Positions 54,201-61,739 of a stretch of 64,000 nt of DNA are shown here, piece by piece. The translations under genes and the position numbers were made by a program. The stretch is taken from positions 62,001-126,000 of the forward strand of contig NZ_JUIV01000014.1 of assembly GCF_004151235.1 (NCBI RefSeq), read 5' to 3'. The first letter of the stretch is position 1; every line of letters starts with the position of its first letter. This DNA comes from Flavobacterium anhuiense (lineage in GTDB: Bacteria > Bacteroidota > Bacteroidia > Flavobacteriales > Flavobacteriaceae). The notes under the pieces are model-generated. The model saw only the letters and a list, made by a program, of their open reading frames with translations, did not search any database and was not told where the DNA came from.

Positions 54201-55324
54201 TATTTTAAACCCGCACCGTCTGTACCTACCCAAACATTCTTTTTTTCATCTTCGCAAAAAGATAAAATAAAATTATCTGCCGGATCTTTGGCATTATAGC
54301 GAATGCTTTTAAAATACTTTGGCGTATCACTCAGCATACTTATTCCGCCACGAAGCGAACCAAACCATTTATTGCCCGATTGGTCTTCATATAAACTCCA
54401 AACCGAATTGCTTTTGGCTAATTGTTCGTTATAAGAAAGAAGTTTTTTAGTATTTGGATTTATGTAGAAAATGCCGCAACCGTCTGTTGTAACCCAGATT
54501 TTTCCTTTTTTATCTACTAAAACATCTGTAACGCTACATTTATTGGTAAAATAATTTTCGGAAATTGAACCTGTTTTGGTATTCATTAAAAACAAACCTT
54601 CATCTGTTCCTAACAAAAGATTTCCATCAGAAGAAAGCTTAATGGCTTTTACTCCTATTGAAAGTGGAAAAACAATTTTTAAGTCTTTAGCTTTATAATT
54701 GTAAGAGCAAATTCCAACATTACGCACATACACCCAACATCCTGATTTTTCTTTATTTTCCTGAATTGCAATAGCATCATAATTAGAAATCGTAATTCTG
54801 TTTCCTAATGCGTTGAGCGGAATATGTTTTCCTGTGAAAGAACCGTTTTCAAAAGCCAACAACCCTAATTTCTGCGAAGCAACCAAAACCAAATTATCTG
54901 ACACGGAGCGCATCTGATGTATAATATCTTGTAGCACTTTAGGTTTATCGTCCCACAGCGTATATTGAACCGTATGAAATGATGCTTTTGTTTTATCGTA
55001 AATACAGATTCCGCTAGTTCCTCCTACCCAAATATTATTTCTCGAGTCTCCTTCAATATTGTAAATGGTATTAAATAACAGAGATTTTTTATCGTTGATT
55101 CTGTTTCTAAAGACTTTAAAATTATATCCGTCATAACGGTTTAAACCATCATAGGTTCCAAACCACATATAACCTTCTTTATCCTGATAAATTGTGATGA
55201 TGGAATTATTAGACAAACCGTCTGAAATATCAAGAAATTTGACTGGATAATCCTGTGCATATCCTACCAAAGAAAATCCAATTAAGAGTAGAAAATATCG
55301 AACAAAACGCTTCAAAATGTACAT
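51287..55324 (-). CDS. hybrid two-component system sensor/regulator (HTCS) of PUL 2
   Basis: The start at 55324 gives MYILKRFVRYFLLLIGFSLV with cleavage after GYAQ; the longer frame to 55399 runs over a terminator. Of 1345 residues, the first 650 are Reg_prop propeller blades (WFGTYDGLNRYDGYNF, WVGTDGAGLKYWD, WVGTQEGGLLLF). Then come a Y_Y_Y domain, a membrane helix (about 763-785) and a histidine kinase (His819 in SHEFRTPLS; NLMSNAFKYTP, DSGDGID, GTGFGIGLYIV). A receiver (Asp1134 in ISDIAMEAMDG) and an AraC-type HTH (GFEDPKYFRQQFVKLFGITPSEY) end the protein. Expected to sense a galactan oligosaccharide and switch on PUL 2. Confidence 0.95.
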   Translation of the reverse strand: MYILKRFVRYFLLLIGFSLVGYAQDYPVKFLDISDGLSNNSIITIYQDKEGYMWFGTYDGLNRYDGYNFKVFRNRINDKKSLLFNTIYNIEGDSRNNIWVGGTSGICIYDKTKASFHTVQYTLWDDKPKVLQDIIHQMRSVSDNLVLVASQKLGLLAFENGSFTGKHIPLNALGNRITISNYDAIAIQENKEKSGCWVYVRNVGICSYNYKAKDLKIVFPLSIGVKAIKLSSDGNLLLGTDEGLFLMNTKTGSISENYFTNKCSVTDVLVDKKGKIWVTTDGCGIFYINPNTKKLLSYNEQLAKSNSVWSLYEDQSGNKWFGSLRGGISMLSDTPKYFKSIRYNAKDPADNFILSFCEDEKKNVWVGTDGAGLKYWDRKNNSYTNYGNLLSSNFITGIIRDNNDIWISTWAGGINKINKVANSVKKYSCYNPNTKQTEKNIWFVFKDSKANIWASSTNEGTLYLLNRNKDVFELFDKRIDNLQCMIETSDGKLWAGNYTSLLSIEKNTRKITKKVIGNPIRCIYEDKDKNLWVGTQEGGLLLFDRKTNTFKRLTIDDGLPSNSILRLLEDKEGNLWMSTYNGICRYDKKNKTFRNFSVNDGLQSNQFSFNAGIKLSSGEFLFGGINGFNIFYPQAIKGLNQKNNVLLTDFYVNNQLIEESKAEVDIDSNKIKGVSLEYDQTTLSLEFVALDYNNADKINYAYFLEGWDQQWNYVGQARKANYSRLPEGKYTFKVKTNNFQGGWNKEVSLVSITVLPPWYRTWWAYTLYLLAIGGILFLYLDYNKNKEKLKYKVKIAELESKKEKEIAEKQSSMFTYISHEFRTPLSLIINPLKKAVQKEIVENGSSGSDLAIAHRNARRLLSLVDQLLLLRKAENDTDSLRLSPIDVNNLSNEVYQCFVNQAKEKQISYNFIIPEHEITIIGDYEKIEISLFNLMSNAFKYTPIGGEINLTVTENDDEVFLEISDSGDGIDKKDIDVIFEKFRQINSKVSVGTGFGIGLYIVKYFVDKHKGSVICSSEKGKGSTFKLAFLKGNSHFEDIEITNEKPQRSQLFDELIPDEIEEPIPAAVTSIADSDFKKTMLSDKRTVLIIDDNAEIRAYLIKLFADNYIVYSAENGEEGLKMTKKHMPDLVISDIAMEAMDGLELCRRIKEDNALSHIPVILLTASKNPETHLQGINEGADDYITKPFDDDILTARVDSLLRNRHNLRTYFLDSITLKENTQKVPVEYQEILKKCIEIVEANIHKKDFTIRTFALEMGMSHRTLYTKIKIISGQTLNAFIRSLRIRRAAMLMLTEDMNITQASTEVGFEDPKYFRQQFVKLFGITPSEYIKKYKTSFNSDLNIIK

Positions 55325-55374
55325 TATTATATTCGTGTAAAGAGTACAATTATAAGCTAATTTTAGGAAAATTT

Positions 55375-55414
55375 TAAAAAAAGAAAGCAGAAATGGCAAA
55401 CATTCCTGCTTTCT
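55375..55414 (-). terminator. intrinsic terminator at the end of the rhamnose-lactate operon
   Basis: On the minus strand AGAAAGCAGGAATG (55414-55401) pairs with CATTTCTGCTTTCT (55395-55382) around a five-base loop and is followed by seven T. It lies about 100 bases after the lutC stop and just before the PUL 2 regulator gene, so it isolates the two units. The 97 bases between it and lutC show nothing further. Confidence 0.88.
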
Positions 55415-55511
55415 AAATGTGATTTTGGGTTTAGTCTTTTTTTTTAATAAACTATTCCCTACTGAGCTTTATTTCTATGCGAATATTTTCACTAGTAAAA
55501 AGATAAAAACC

Positions 55512-56099
55512 TTAATCCAATAAGAACACAATTAATCCTCTAGCACCATGCGCACCAAGAACTAAAGACTGCTCAATGTCGGCTGTTTTTGACGGACCAG
55601 CTATGAAAGTTCCAAAACCGTATTCCATGTTTCCAATTCTTTGATACGCTTGCTGCATTGTTGGAACAAGATCTTTTTTATGAACTATAATAGCCAAATA
55701 TTGCGTAATGAAAGGCGCAACACGCTGTCCTAAAATATCATCTGTAACCCAAAGTCCGCTGTTTTCTGCTACTCCAAAATGTGCTTTTACAACCGTTAAT
55801 TCTACATCCTGAAGCGAATGCGGATCTACTGTTTTCCAGTCTAATGAAGCAATTTCTGAAAGTTCTGGAAGCGTTGTAATCAGTCTTTTCTCCAGATTGT
55901 AATTAGATTTTATATAATTGATGATTTCATTATAATCAGCAACTTCTACAGGATCGCCACCTATGCCTTTTAAAACCGTTTTATAGGTTTCTAAAACATC
56001 AAATTGTTCAGAACCTAAAAGATTTAAATTGGGCAGTTCTGAAACCAAATTGGGCTGATTTGCTTTTATTCTTTTTAAAATTTCACCTTTACTACTCAT
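55512..56099 (-). CDS. lutC: LutC/YkgG-type LUD-domain protein (lactate utilisation)
   Basis: The ATG at 56099 (MSSKGEILKRIKANQ) gives 195 residues, the family length; a frame open to 56165 overlaps lutB too far. The LUD domain is seen in LTVVKAHFGVAENSGLWVTDD and the C-terminal TFIAGPSKTADIEQSLVLGAHGARG. Together with LutA and LutB it oxidises L-lactate to pyruvate. It overlaps the end of lutB by eight bases. Confidence 0.92.
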   Translation of the reverse strand: MSSKGEILKRIKANQPNLVSELPNLNLLGSEQFDVLETYKTVLKGIGGDPVEVADYNEIINYIKSNYNLEKRLITTLPELSEIASLDWKTVDPHSLQDVELTVVKAHFGVAENSGLWVTDDILGQRVAPFITQYLAIIVHKKDLVPTMQQAYQRIGNMEYGFGTFIAGPSKTADIEQSLVLGAHGARGLIVFLLD

Positions 56100-57492
56100 T
56101 TCCTTTTTCTTTAGATTCTCTCGAATTTTTCTTGTACCATTCTCTAAAAGATTCTTCTGGAACATCTGGCATTTCCCGCTGATCGTACCATTTGTTCATT
56201 TTATTATTGACCATTCCTGGAATATTTTTCATTACAAATCGCCCTGATTTTCCAGCAATATTAAAAACAGTCGGATTGGCCAAAACGGTAGCCATTGTTT
56301 TCATCGCAATAGTTTTAGCTTTTGGCGTATGCCCTTCTTTTACCAAAACCTGACGCCATTTGTACAATTGATCATGAATATCAATTTTTACTGGACAAAC
56401 GTTAGTACAAGAACCACAAAGTGTACTAGCAAAAGGCAGATCGGCATTTTTGCTCATATCTAAGTTTGGCGCTAAAATAGACCCAATTGGTCCAGCAACT
56501 GCATTATGATAACTGTGTCCACCGCTTCGTCTGTAAACGGGACAAGTATTCATACACGCTCCACAGCGAATGCATTTTAGTGAATTTCTAAAATCTTCTC
56601 TTCCTAATTGCGTACTTCTTCCGTTGTCTACAATTACGATATGCATTTCTTTTCCGTCTCTTGGTTTCTTGAAATGGCTTGAGAAAGTTGTAATAGGTTG
56701 TCCAGTTGCACTTCTTGCTAATAATCTCAGAAAAACACCTAAATGTTCTCTTTTCGGAATCAGTTTTTCGAATCCCATGCAAGCGATGTGAACATCTGCT
56801 AAATGTGCGCCCATATCGGCATTTCCTTCGTTGGTACAAACTACAACTTCTCCCGTTTCTGCAACAGCAAAATTGACACCTGTTAAAGCTACTTTTCTAG
56901 TCAAAAAAGTATTTCTCAAACTCTGACGAGCCGATTCTGTTAAATATTGCGGATTAAAATTTCCTTTTTCTGTACCTAAATGTTCGTGGAAAGTTTCGCT
57001 TACATCTTCTTTCTTTAAGTGAATTGCAGGAAGTACAATATGGCTTGGCGGTTCTTTACGAAGCTGTACAATATATTCCCCTAAATCTGAATCGATTACT
57101 TCTATTCCTTTTTCGGCTAAATAATCGTTTAAATGGCATTCTTCTGTAAGCATCGATTTGGATTTCACCATTTGCTTAACCTCATGTTTTGCCATGATAG
57201 AATGTACAATTTCGTTGTGTTCTTTGGCATCAGCTGCCCAATGTACAATTATTCCGTTTCGTTGCGCATTAGCTTCAAATTCAACTAAATAATCATGAAT
57301 ATTAGAAAGCACATTAAATTTGATTTGAGAAGCCGTTTCGCGAAGCAGTTCCCAGTCTGCTATTTGGTGTGCTGATTTATCTCTTTTAGAGCGAACAAAC
57401 CAAAGTGTTTCATCATGCCAATTGACACGTTCTACATCTTTGTTGAACTTTGTTGCGGCTACGCTGTGCGATATTGTTTTTTCTGATGACAT
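56092..57492 (-). CDS. lutB: LutB-type iron-sulfur protein (lactate utilisation)
   Basis: A 466-residue protein with an N-terminal LUD-like domain (HLNDYLAEKGIEVIDSDLGEYIVQL, GVNFAVAETGEVVVCTNEGNADM). Two 4Fe-4S motifs follow, CIRCGACMNTCPVY and CGSCTNVCPVKI, then the DUF3390-like C-terminal region (EMPDVPEESFREWYKK). It is the central electron-carrying subunit of the LutABC lactate oxidase. The 178-base gap before it holds a palindromic repeat, but the operon order lutA-lutB-lutC is the usual one. Confidence 0.94.
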   Translation of the reverse strand: MSSEKTISHSVAATKFNKDVERVNWHDETLWFVRSKRDKSAHQIADWELLRETASQIKFNVLSNIHDYLVEFEANAQRNGIIVHWAADAKEHNEIVHSIMAKHEVKQMVKSKSMLTEECHLNDYLAEKGIEVIDSDLGEYIVQLRKEPPSHIVLPAIHLKKEDVSETFHEHLGTEKGNFNPQYLTESARQSLRNTFLTRKVALTGVNFAVAETGEVVVCTNEGNADMGAHLADVHIACMGFEKLIPKREHLGVFLRLLARSATGQPITTFSSHFKKPRDGKEMHIVIVDNGRSTQLGREDFRNSLKCIRCGACMNTCPVYRRSGGHSYHNAVAGPIGSILAPNLDMSKNADLPFASTLCGSCTNVCPVKIDIHDQLYKWRQVLVKEGHTPKAKTIAMKTMATVLANPTVFNIAGKSGRFVMKNIPGMVNNKMNKWYDQREMPDVPEESFREWYKKNSRESKEKGNE

Positions 57493-57505
57493 CTTATAAA
57501 AGTTG

Positions 57506-57669
57506 TTTTTACCATTAAGATATTAAGTAAATTAAGCTAAACTTTATGAACTTAATTTCTTTATGATTAAAAGAAAATTAAGTTTTTTAAAATTTCTTAA
57601 ATCTCTTATATTTTTACTAAGAAATATTTAACCAAGCTTTATAATCTTAATTTCTTAATGGTAGAAAAA
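57506..57669. repeat. accattaagatattaag symmetrical repeat between lutA and lutB
   Basis: TTTTTACCATTAAGATATTAAG is split as ttaccattaagatattaag (57509-57527), and it is mirrored by cttaatttcttaatggta (57646-57663). Inner copies of aattaag and cttaattt repeat in between. The whole gap is thus an AT-rich palindrome, another family of the nested type. Confidence 0.6.
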
Positions 57670-57670
57670 A

Positions 57671-58411
57671 TTAATTTTCGAGTGAATTTAATATTTCAGC
57701 AATGTGAATGGTTTTAATTCTGCTTTTCTGCCTTTTTAGAATTCCGTCCAAGTGCATTAGGCAAGACATATCTCCACCTGTAATATAATCCACATCATGA
57801 CTTTCGTGATCTTTAATACGATCTTGTCCCATTTTTACAGAAACCGCTTCTTCAGTCACACAGAAAGTTCCACCAAAGCCACAGCATTCATCTTTTCTGG
57901 TTAGAGCAACCAAATCAAGGTCTTTTATACTGTGCAACAATTGTTCTGGTTTAGAGAAAAATGGTGCGTTTAATTCAGACATTTGCGAAAGCTTTAATCC
58001 GCGTTGACCGTGACAGCTTACGTGCATTCCAACTTTATAAGGAAATCTTCCGTCAATATGATCGATTTTTAAAACGTCAGTTATAAATTCTGTAAGTTCA
58101 TAAACTGTATTTCGAATTGCTGTTGCCTTCTCTTCCTGTTTCTCGTCATGCAAATGGTCTTTCACATGCAAAACACAACTTCCAGAAGGACAGACTATAT
58201 AATCAAATCCAGAAAAATTGGCAATAAAATTGGCATCGCATCCTTTTGTCAAATGTGCGTAACCGCTATTTGCCATTGGCTGTCCGCAGCAGGTTTGTCC
58301 CATCGGAAATTCGACATCACAACCTAATTTTTGAAGTAATTCGTAGGTTGCGATTCCTACTTTTGGGTAAAATTGGTCGACATAACAAGGTATAAAAAGT
58401 CCAATTTTCAT
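57671..58411 (-). CDS. lutA: LutA-type cysteine-rich (CCG domain) protein (lactate utilisation)
   Basis: The ATG at 58411 (MKIGLFIPCYVDQFYPKVGI) gives 246 residues; the frame open to 58480 has no support. Two CCG domains are seen: GCDVEFPMGQTCCGQPMANSGY and HVSCHGQRGLKL with DECCGFGGTFCV. These cysteines bind an iron-sulfur or zinc site. It is the first of three genes for L-lactate oxidation and follows the kinase gene by 95 bases on the same strand, linking lactate use to rhamnose. Confidence 0.94.
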   Translation of the reverse strand: MKIGLFIPCYVDQFYPKVGIATYELLQKLGCDVEFPMGQTCCGQPMANSGYAHLTKGCDANFIANFSGFDYIVCPSGSCVLHVKDHLHDEKQEEKATAIRNTVYELTEFITDVLKIDHIDGRFPYKVGMHVSCHGQRGLKLSQMSELNAPFFSKPEQLLHSIKDLDLVALTRKDECCGFGGTFCVTEEAVSVKMGQDRIKDHESHDVDYITGGDMSCLMHLDGILKRQKSRIKTIHIAEILNSLEN

Positions 58412-58506
58412 ATTGTAGTATTTAGTGTGTTGTTCATTAGGCGTGTACTGTAAAAATGTAAAAAATACGTTTCTCAGCAAATTTACAACATACAGACCTT
58501 TTTTAC

Positions 58507-59868
58507 CTAATGTTTATAGAATTTCAAGTCAATTAAATCGTTCTGAATTGGTTTTGGATTCCAGTTTTCATGAATTGCCAATGCCGCACCCAATGCACTT
58601 GCCTGCGCCATAGAAGCTGCATAAACTTCTACATCTGGAAAAGCTTCTGCCAATAAATTCATATAAATTGAATTTTTACTGAAACCGCCATCAACAAAAA
58701 TCTTTTTTACTGGACTATTTTGAACTACCAAATTGGTCGAGAAAAACTGCTGTTCTACCAAATCCAACATTAATTGATGATAGGCTGTTTCGTAGTCTTT
58801 AAACTGCGATAAATCTCTCTTTTGAAAAGGACATTCATTTAAAATATCAAAATCATATTTCTTTGGATAGATAATCTGATAATTAATCGCTCTTAAATTG
58901 GCTACAATTTTCTTATCAAAATAAACTTCTTTGTATGTATCAACTGGAACATTAAAATGCTTTGCCAAACGTTTGGTTTGTACTTCATGTTCGTTTCCTG
59001 CAAACAAACGAGCCGCTTTAACAGGTTTGTTCGTGTATTGCATATAACACAAACAGTCGTGCTGTAACTCCTCAAAAGTCAAGGGCTTATTATTAAAAGG
59101 ATTTAGAGAAATACTCCAAGTTCCTGTTGATAATAAAACGAAAGGTTCTGTAAAGTTAATCGTGTACGGAATTATTGCCGAAGAACTGTCGTGAAGTCCA
59201 GTACCAATAGACAATCCTTCTTTTGTTCTGATAACATCTTTGCCGTAGTAAATTGGAGGCAATTTAGCATCAATTCCTTCCCTTTTTAACCATTTATGAT
59301 ATTTCATTTTTTTGAAATTCCACAAATTGGTATGACAGCCAATACTAGTAATATCAGCGTAAGCTTCATTAGTCAAAAGAAAACTCAAAAACTGTGGCAG
59401 ATGCAGGCAGTATTTTACTTTTTGAAATAATTCGGGTTTTTCTTCTTTTAACCTATAAATCTGCATTCCAGAATTAAGACTCCCTAAAACTGGAGACGCT
59501 GTTTTTACGGCAAACTTTTCTTCTCCCTTATATTTTTTATAAAAATCAGATTTTAATTCCTCTGGATAATCTTTTAAATAATTATACAGAGGAGTTAAAA
59601 CTTTTCCGTTTTCGTCTATATAAACAAAACTGGCTCCGTAAGTGCTGAAATTGATGGCTTTTAAAACATAATCCGTTAATTCTTTTATTTCTTCTAAGCG
59701 ATCTAAAACCCATTTTTGAAGAACCTCTATATCTTCGCAAGGAAAACCATCTTCGTCTTTTGTTTCCACAAGATTAACTGATTTTTCCCAGACAATTTTA
59801 TAATTTTCATTAAATAAAAAAACCTTTTTGTTTGTTTTACCAATATCAAAAATCGCAACTACATTCAT
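58507..59868 (-). CDS. FGGY-family carbohydrate kinase, probably rhamnulokinase
   Basis: A 453-residue FGGY kinase: VAIFDIGKTNKKVFLFNENY (phosphate 1), INFSTYGASFVYIDENGK, GTGLHDSSSAIIPY, LLSTGTWSISLNPFN (phosphate 2), KKIFVDGGFSKNSIYMNLLAEAFPDVEVYAA (adenosine motif) and ASALGAALAIH. Its place between rhamnose isomerase and LutA argues for L-rhamnulose as the substrate, giving L-rhamnulose-1-phosphate. Fuculokinase-type members are similar, so the sugar is a context-based call. Confidence 0.85.
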   Translation of the reverse strand: MNVVAIFDIGKTNKKVFLFNENYKIVWEKSVNLVETKDEDGFPCEDIEVLQKWVLDRLEEIKELTDYVLKAINFSTYGASFVYIDENGKVLTPLYNYLKDYPEELKSDFYKKYKGEEKFAVKTASPVLGSLNSGMQIYRLKEEKPELFQKVKYCLHLPQFLSFLLTNEAYADITSIGCHTNLWNFKKMKYHKWLKREGIDAKLPPIYYGKDVIRTKEGLSIGTGLHDSSSAIIPYTINFTEPFVLLSTGTWSISLNPFNNKPLTFEELQHDCLCYMQYTNKPVKAARLFAGNEHEVQTKRLAKHFNVPVDTYKEVYFDKKIVANLRAINYQIIYPKKYDFDILNECPFQKRDLSQFKDYETAYHQLMLDLVEQQFFSTNLVVQNSPVKKIFVDGGFSKNSIYMNLLAEAFPDVEVYAASMAQASALGAALAIHENWNPKPIQNDLIDLKFYKH

Positions 59869-59874
59869 TTTTTT

Positions 59875-59992
59875 AATTATGAGTTATGAGTTATAAGTTC
59901 TTGAATTATGATTTTTATGTTTAAGCTAAGTCTATTTATGTTTTCAGTAAAAACGCAAAAAGATTCAACTTATAATTCATAATTCATAATTA
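59875..59992. repeat. aattatgagttatgag symmetrical repeat touching the rhamnose isomerase stop
   Basis: TAATTATGAGTTATGAGTTA (from 59875) is mirrored by tataattcataattcataa up to 59992. The last three bases of the repeat (59990-59992) are the stop codon of the isomerase gene on the minus strand, so the 121-base gap is nearly all repeat. Confidence 0.6.
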
Positions 59993-61264
59993 CAATCCTG
60001 TTGCTACTGTTTTTAAACCTCTTTCGTCAATTAGATTTTCTCTAACTTGAAGCGAACGATATAATGCCACTGGATTTAGCGCTGCCCCAGAACGAAGACG
60101 AGCTTCAGCTACCAATGCGCGAACATCTGTGCGGAATGCATTTTGAAGAATTTCCTGCGCTTTTACTACATCATTTTCTTCTTGTGCTTGTTCTAATGCT
60201 TTTCTATCAACAGAAAGTGCTTGTGCGTAAGCAATCATAATCGCTTCAACAGATTGCAATAAATCTTCTAATGGATCTTTGATATTGTGAGAAGCATCAA
60301 TCATCCAACCTAAATCTTTGGCGTGATTCATTCCTCTTGCATCCATTCCTTCTACTAATTCATTAAAAATCAAGAATAATTGGTATGGTTTTAATGCACC
60401 GGCAGTTAAATCGTCGTCTCCATATTTTGAATCATTAAAATGGAAACCTCCTAGTTTGTTTTCCATTAGCAATAAAGAAACAATTTGCTCGATATTGGCA
60501 TTTGGTAAATGATGTCCTAAGTCTACCAAAGTCTGCGCTTTGTCGCCTAACTTTTTAACATACGAATAAGATTGTCCCCAATCTGCCACAGTTGTTGAAT
60601 AAAAGTTAGGTTCAGCACATTTGTATTCTAAGAATAATTTCCAATTTGAAGGCAATGCATCGTAGATTTCCTCTAAACTTTCTAATGTATTTTGATATGC
60701 TTTTCTAAAATTTAATTGTCCTGGAAAATTAGAACCGTCTGCCAGCCAAACTGTCAAAGACTCTGATCCTAACTCAATCCCATGTTTGATTACTTCTATA
60801 TTGTGAGCAATTGCCTGTTTGCGAACTGCTTTGTTTACGTTTTGTAAAGAACCGTATTTATAAGTATGTTCAGCGTTTGCCTGATCTTGAAATGTGTTCG
60901 AATTCATCGCATCAAATTTCAATCCGTGCTGTGCTGCTAATGTTTTTATTTCATTATAATTTGTTGGAATATCCCACGGAATGTGAAGTGAAATCGCGCC
61001 AGAGGCACTGTTAAGCTTATGAAGCAAACCAACATCTTCAATTTTTTCTTCTAATGAACGAGGCTCACCTCCCCCAGCGAAACGTCCGAATCTAGTTCCT
61101 CCTGTTCCTAAAGCCCAAGACGGAATTGCAATTTGAAAATCGATTAATTTTTGAATAATCGCTTCTGTTTCATTTATTTCTGATGCTGTAAAAACTAGCT
61201 TATTTTGGTGTTTTTTAATTAAATCCCCGTTATGAGAATCGATGTGGTTTGATGAGATTAACAT
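59990..61264 (-). CDS. rhaI: L-rhamnose isomerase (RhaI type)
   Basis: A 424-residue TIM-barrel isomerase of the Pseudomonas stutzeri L-rhamnose isomerase type rather than E. coli RhaA. Motifs: WALGTGGTRFGRFAGGGEPR, SLHIPWDIP, the metal-ligand region KLFLEYKCAEPNFY, TLVDLGHHLPNANIEQIVSLL, LGGFHFNDSKYGDDDLTAG, and the C-terminal ARLRSGAALNPVALYR. It converts L-rhamnose to L-rhamnulose in the cytoplasm. It begins the second transcription segment, 475 bases after the aldolase gene and a terminator. Confidence 0.92.
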   Translation of the reverse strand: MLISSNHIDSHNGDLIKKHQNKLVFTASEINETEAIIQKLIDFQIAIPSWALGTGGTRFGRFAGGGEPRSLEEKIEDVGLLHKLNSASGAISLHIPWDIPTNYNEIKTLAAQHGLKFDAMNSNTFQDQANAEHTYKYGSLQNVNKAVRKQAIAHNIEVIKHGIELGSESLTVWLADGSNFPGQLNFRKAYQNTLESLEEIYDALPSNWKLFLEYKCAEPNFYSTTVADWGQSYSYVKKLGDKAQTLVDLGHHLPNANIEQIVSLLLMENKLGGFHFNDSKYGDDDLTAGALKPYQLFLIFNELVEGMDARGMNHAKDLGWMIDASHNIKDPLEDLLQSVEAIMIAYAQALSVDRKALEQAQEENDVVKAQEILQNAFRTDVRALVAEARLRSGAALNPVALYRSLQVRENLIDERGLKTVATGL

Positions 61265-61347
61265 AGTTATTTATTCTTTAATAGAGTTTACAATATATAA
61301 ATTTTATATTTCTAGTATATTTTTTTAACATGCATTGCCTAAATTTT

Positions 61348-61570
61348 GGGACGCGGATTTTACGGATTCGCTATCGCGAAGACGCTGATTGACACAATTT
61401 TTTGTTTCACGCAGATTTAAAAATATTCTAGCAGAGAACGCAGATCTTTTCTTTAATCATCTCAAATTAAAAATCTCTTAGATCTGCTTAAATCAGTCTA
61501 AATCTGCGTAAATAAAAAACCCGCATTTTTCCGCGTTTTCGCGATAGCGAATCTGCGTCATCTGCGTTCA
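61348..61570. repeat. layered repeat of acgcggatt / cgcagattt words in the 475-base gap
   Basis: GGGACGCGGATTTTACGG starts the element, and the end is gcgatagcgaatctgcg-tcatctgcg. Between are ctatcgcgaagacgc / gcgttttcgcgatag, tttcacgcagatttaa / taaatctgcgtaaat, and cagagaacgcagatc. It has the same layout as 18048-18390. No frame of merit is seen in 61265-61739 except this repeat and the terminator. Confidence 0.65.
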
Positions 61571-61650
61571 ATATGCCATAATTGCTGAACTCTTGTTTAA
61601 CTTCACTTTTTTGTTACGTTTTCTTTGTTAAAGCGAATTGTTATATTCTA

Positions 61651-61685
61651 AAAAAATCTAACGTTCGAAAGAATTCGAACGCTAG
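61651..61685 (-). terminator. intrinsic terminator after the RhaEW-type gene
   Basis: On the minus strand CTAGCGTTCGAA (61685-61674) pairs with TTCGAACGTTAG (61669-61658) around TTCT, followed by ATTTTTTT. It lies 55 bases after the aldolase gene's stop, so transcription from the permease and aldolase may end here and the isomerase-kinase-lut genes may need their own start. Confidence 0.85.
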
Positions 61686-61739
61686 ACCACAAAAAACCAC
61701 TTTTGCTTAAACAAACTTATATAAAAACCTAAACAATCT

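Noticed and set aside
61348..61570. CRISPR-like array
   Set aside because: The repeated cgcagattt and gcgatagcg words are unequal in length, inverted rather than direct, and have no unique spacers; no cas genes are nearby.
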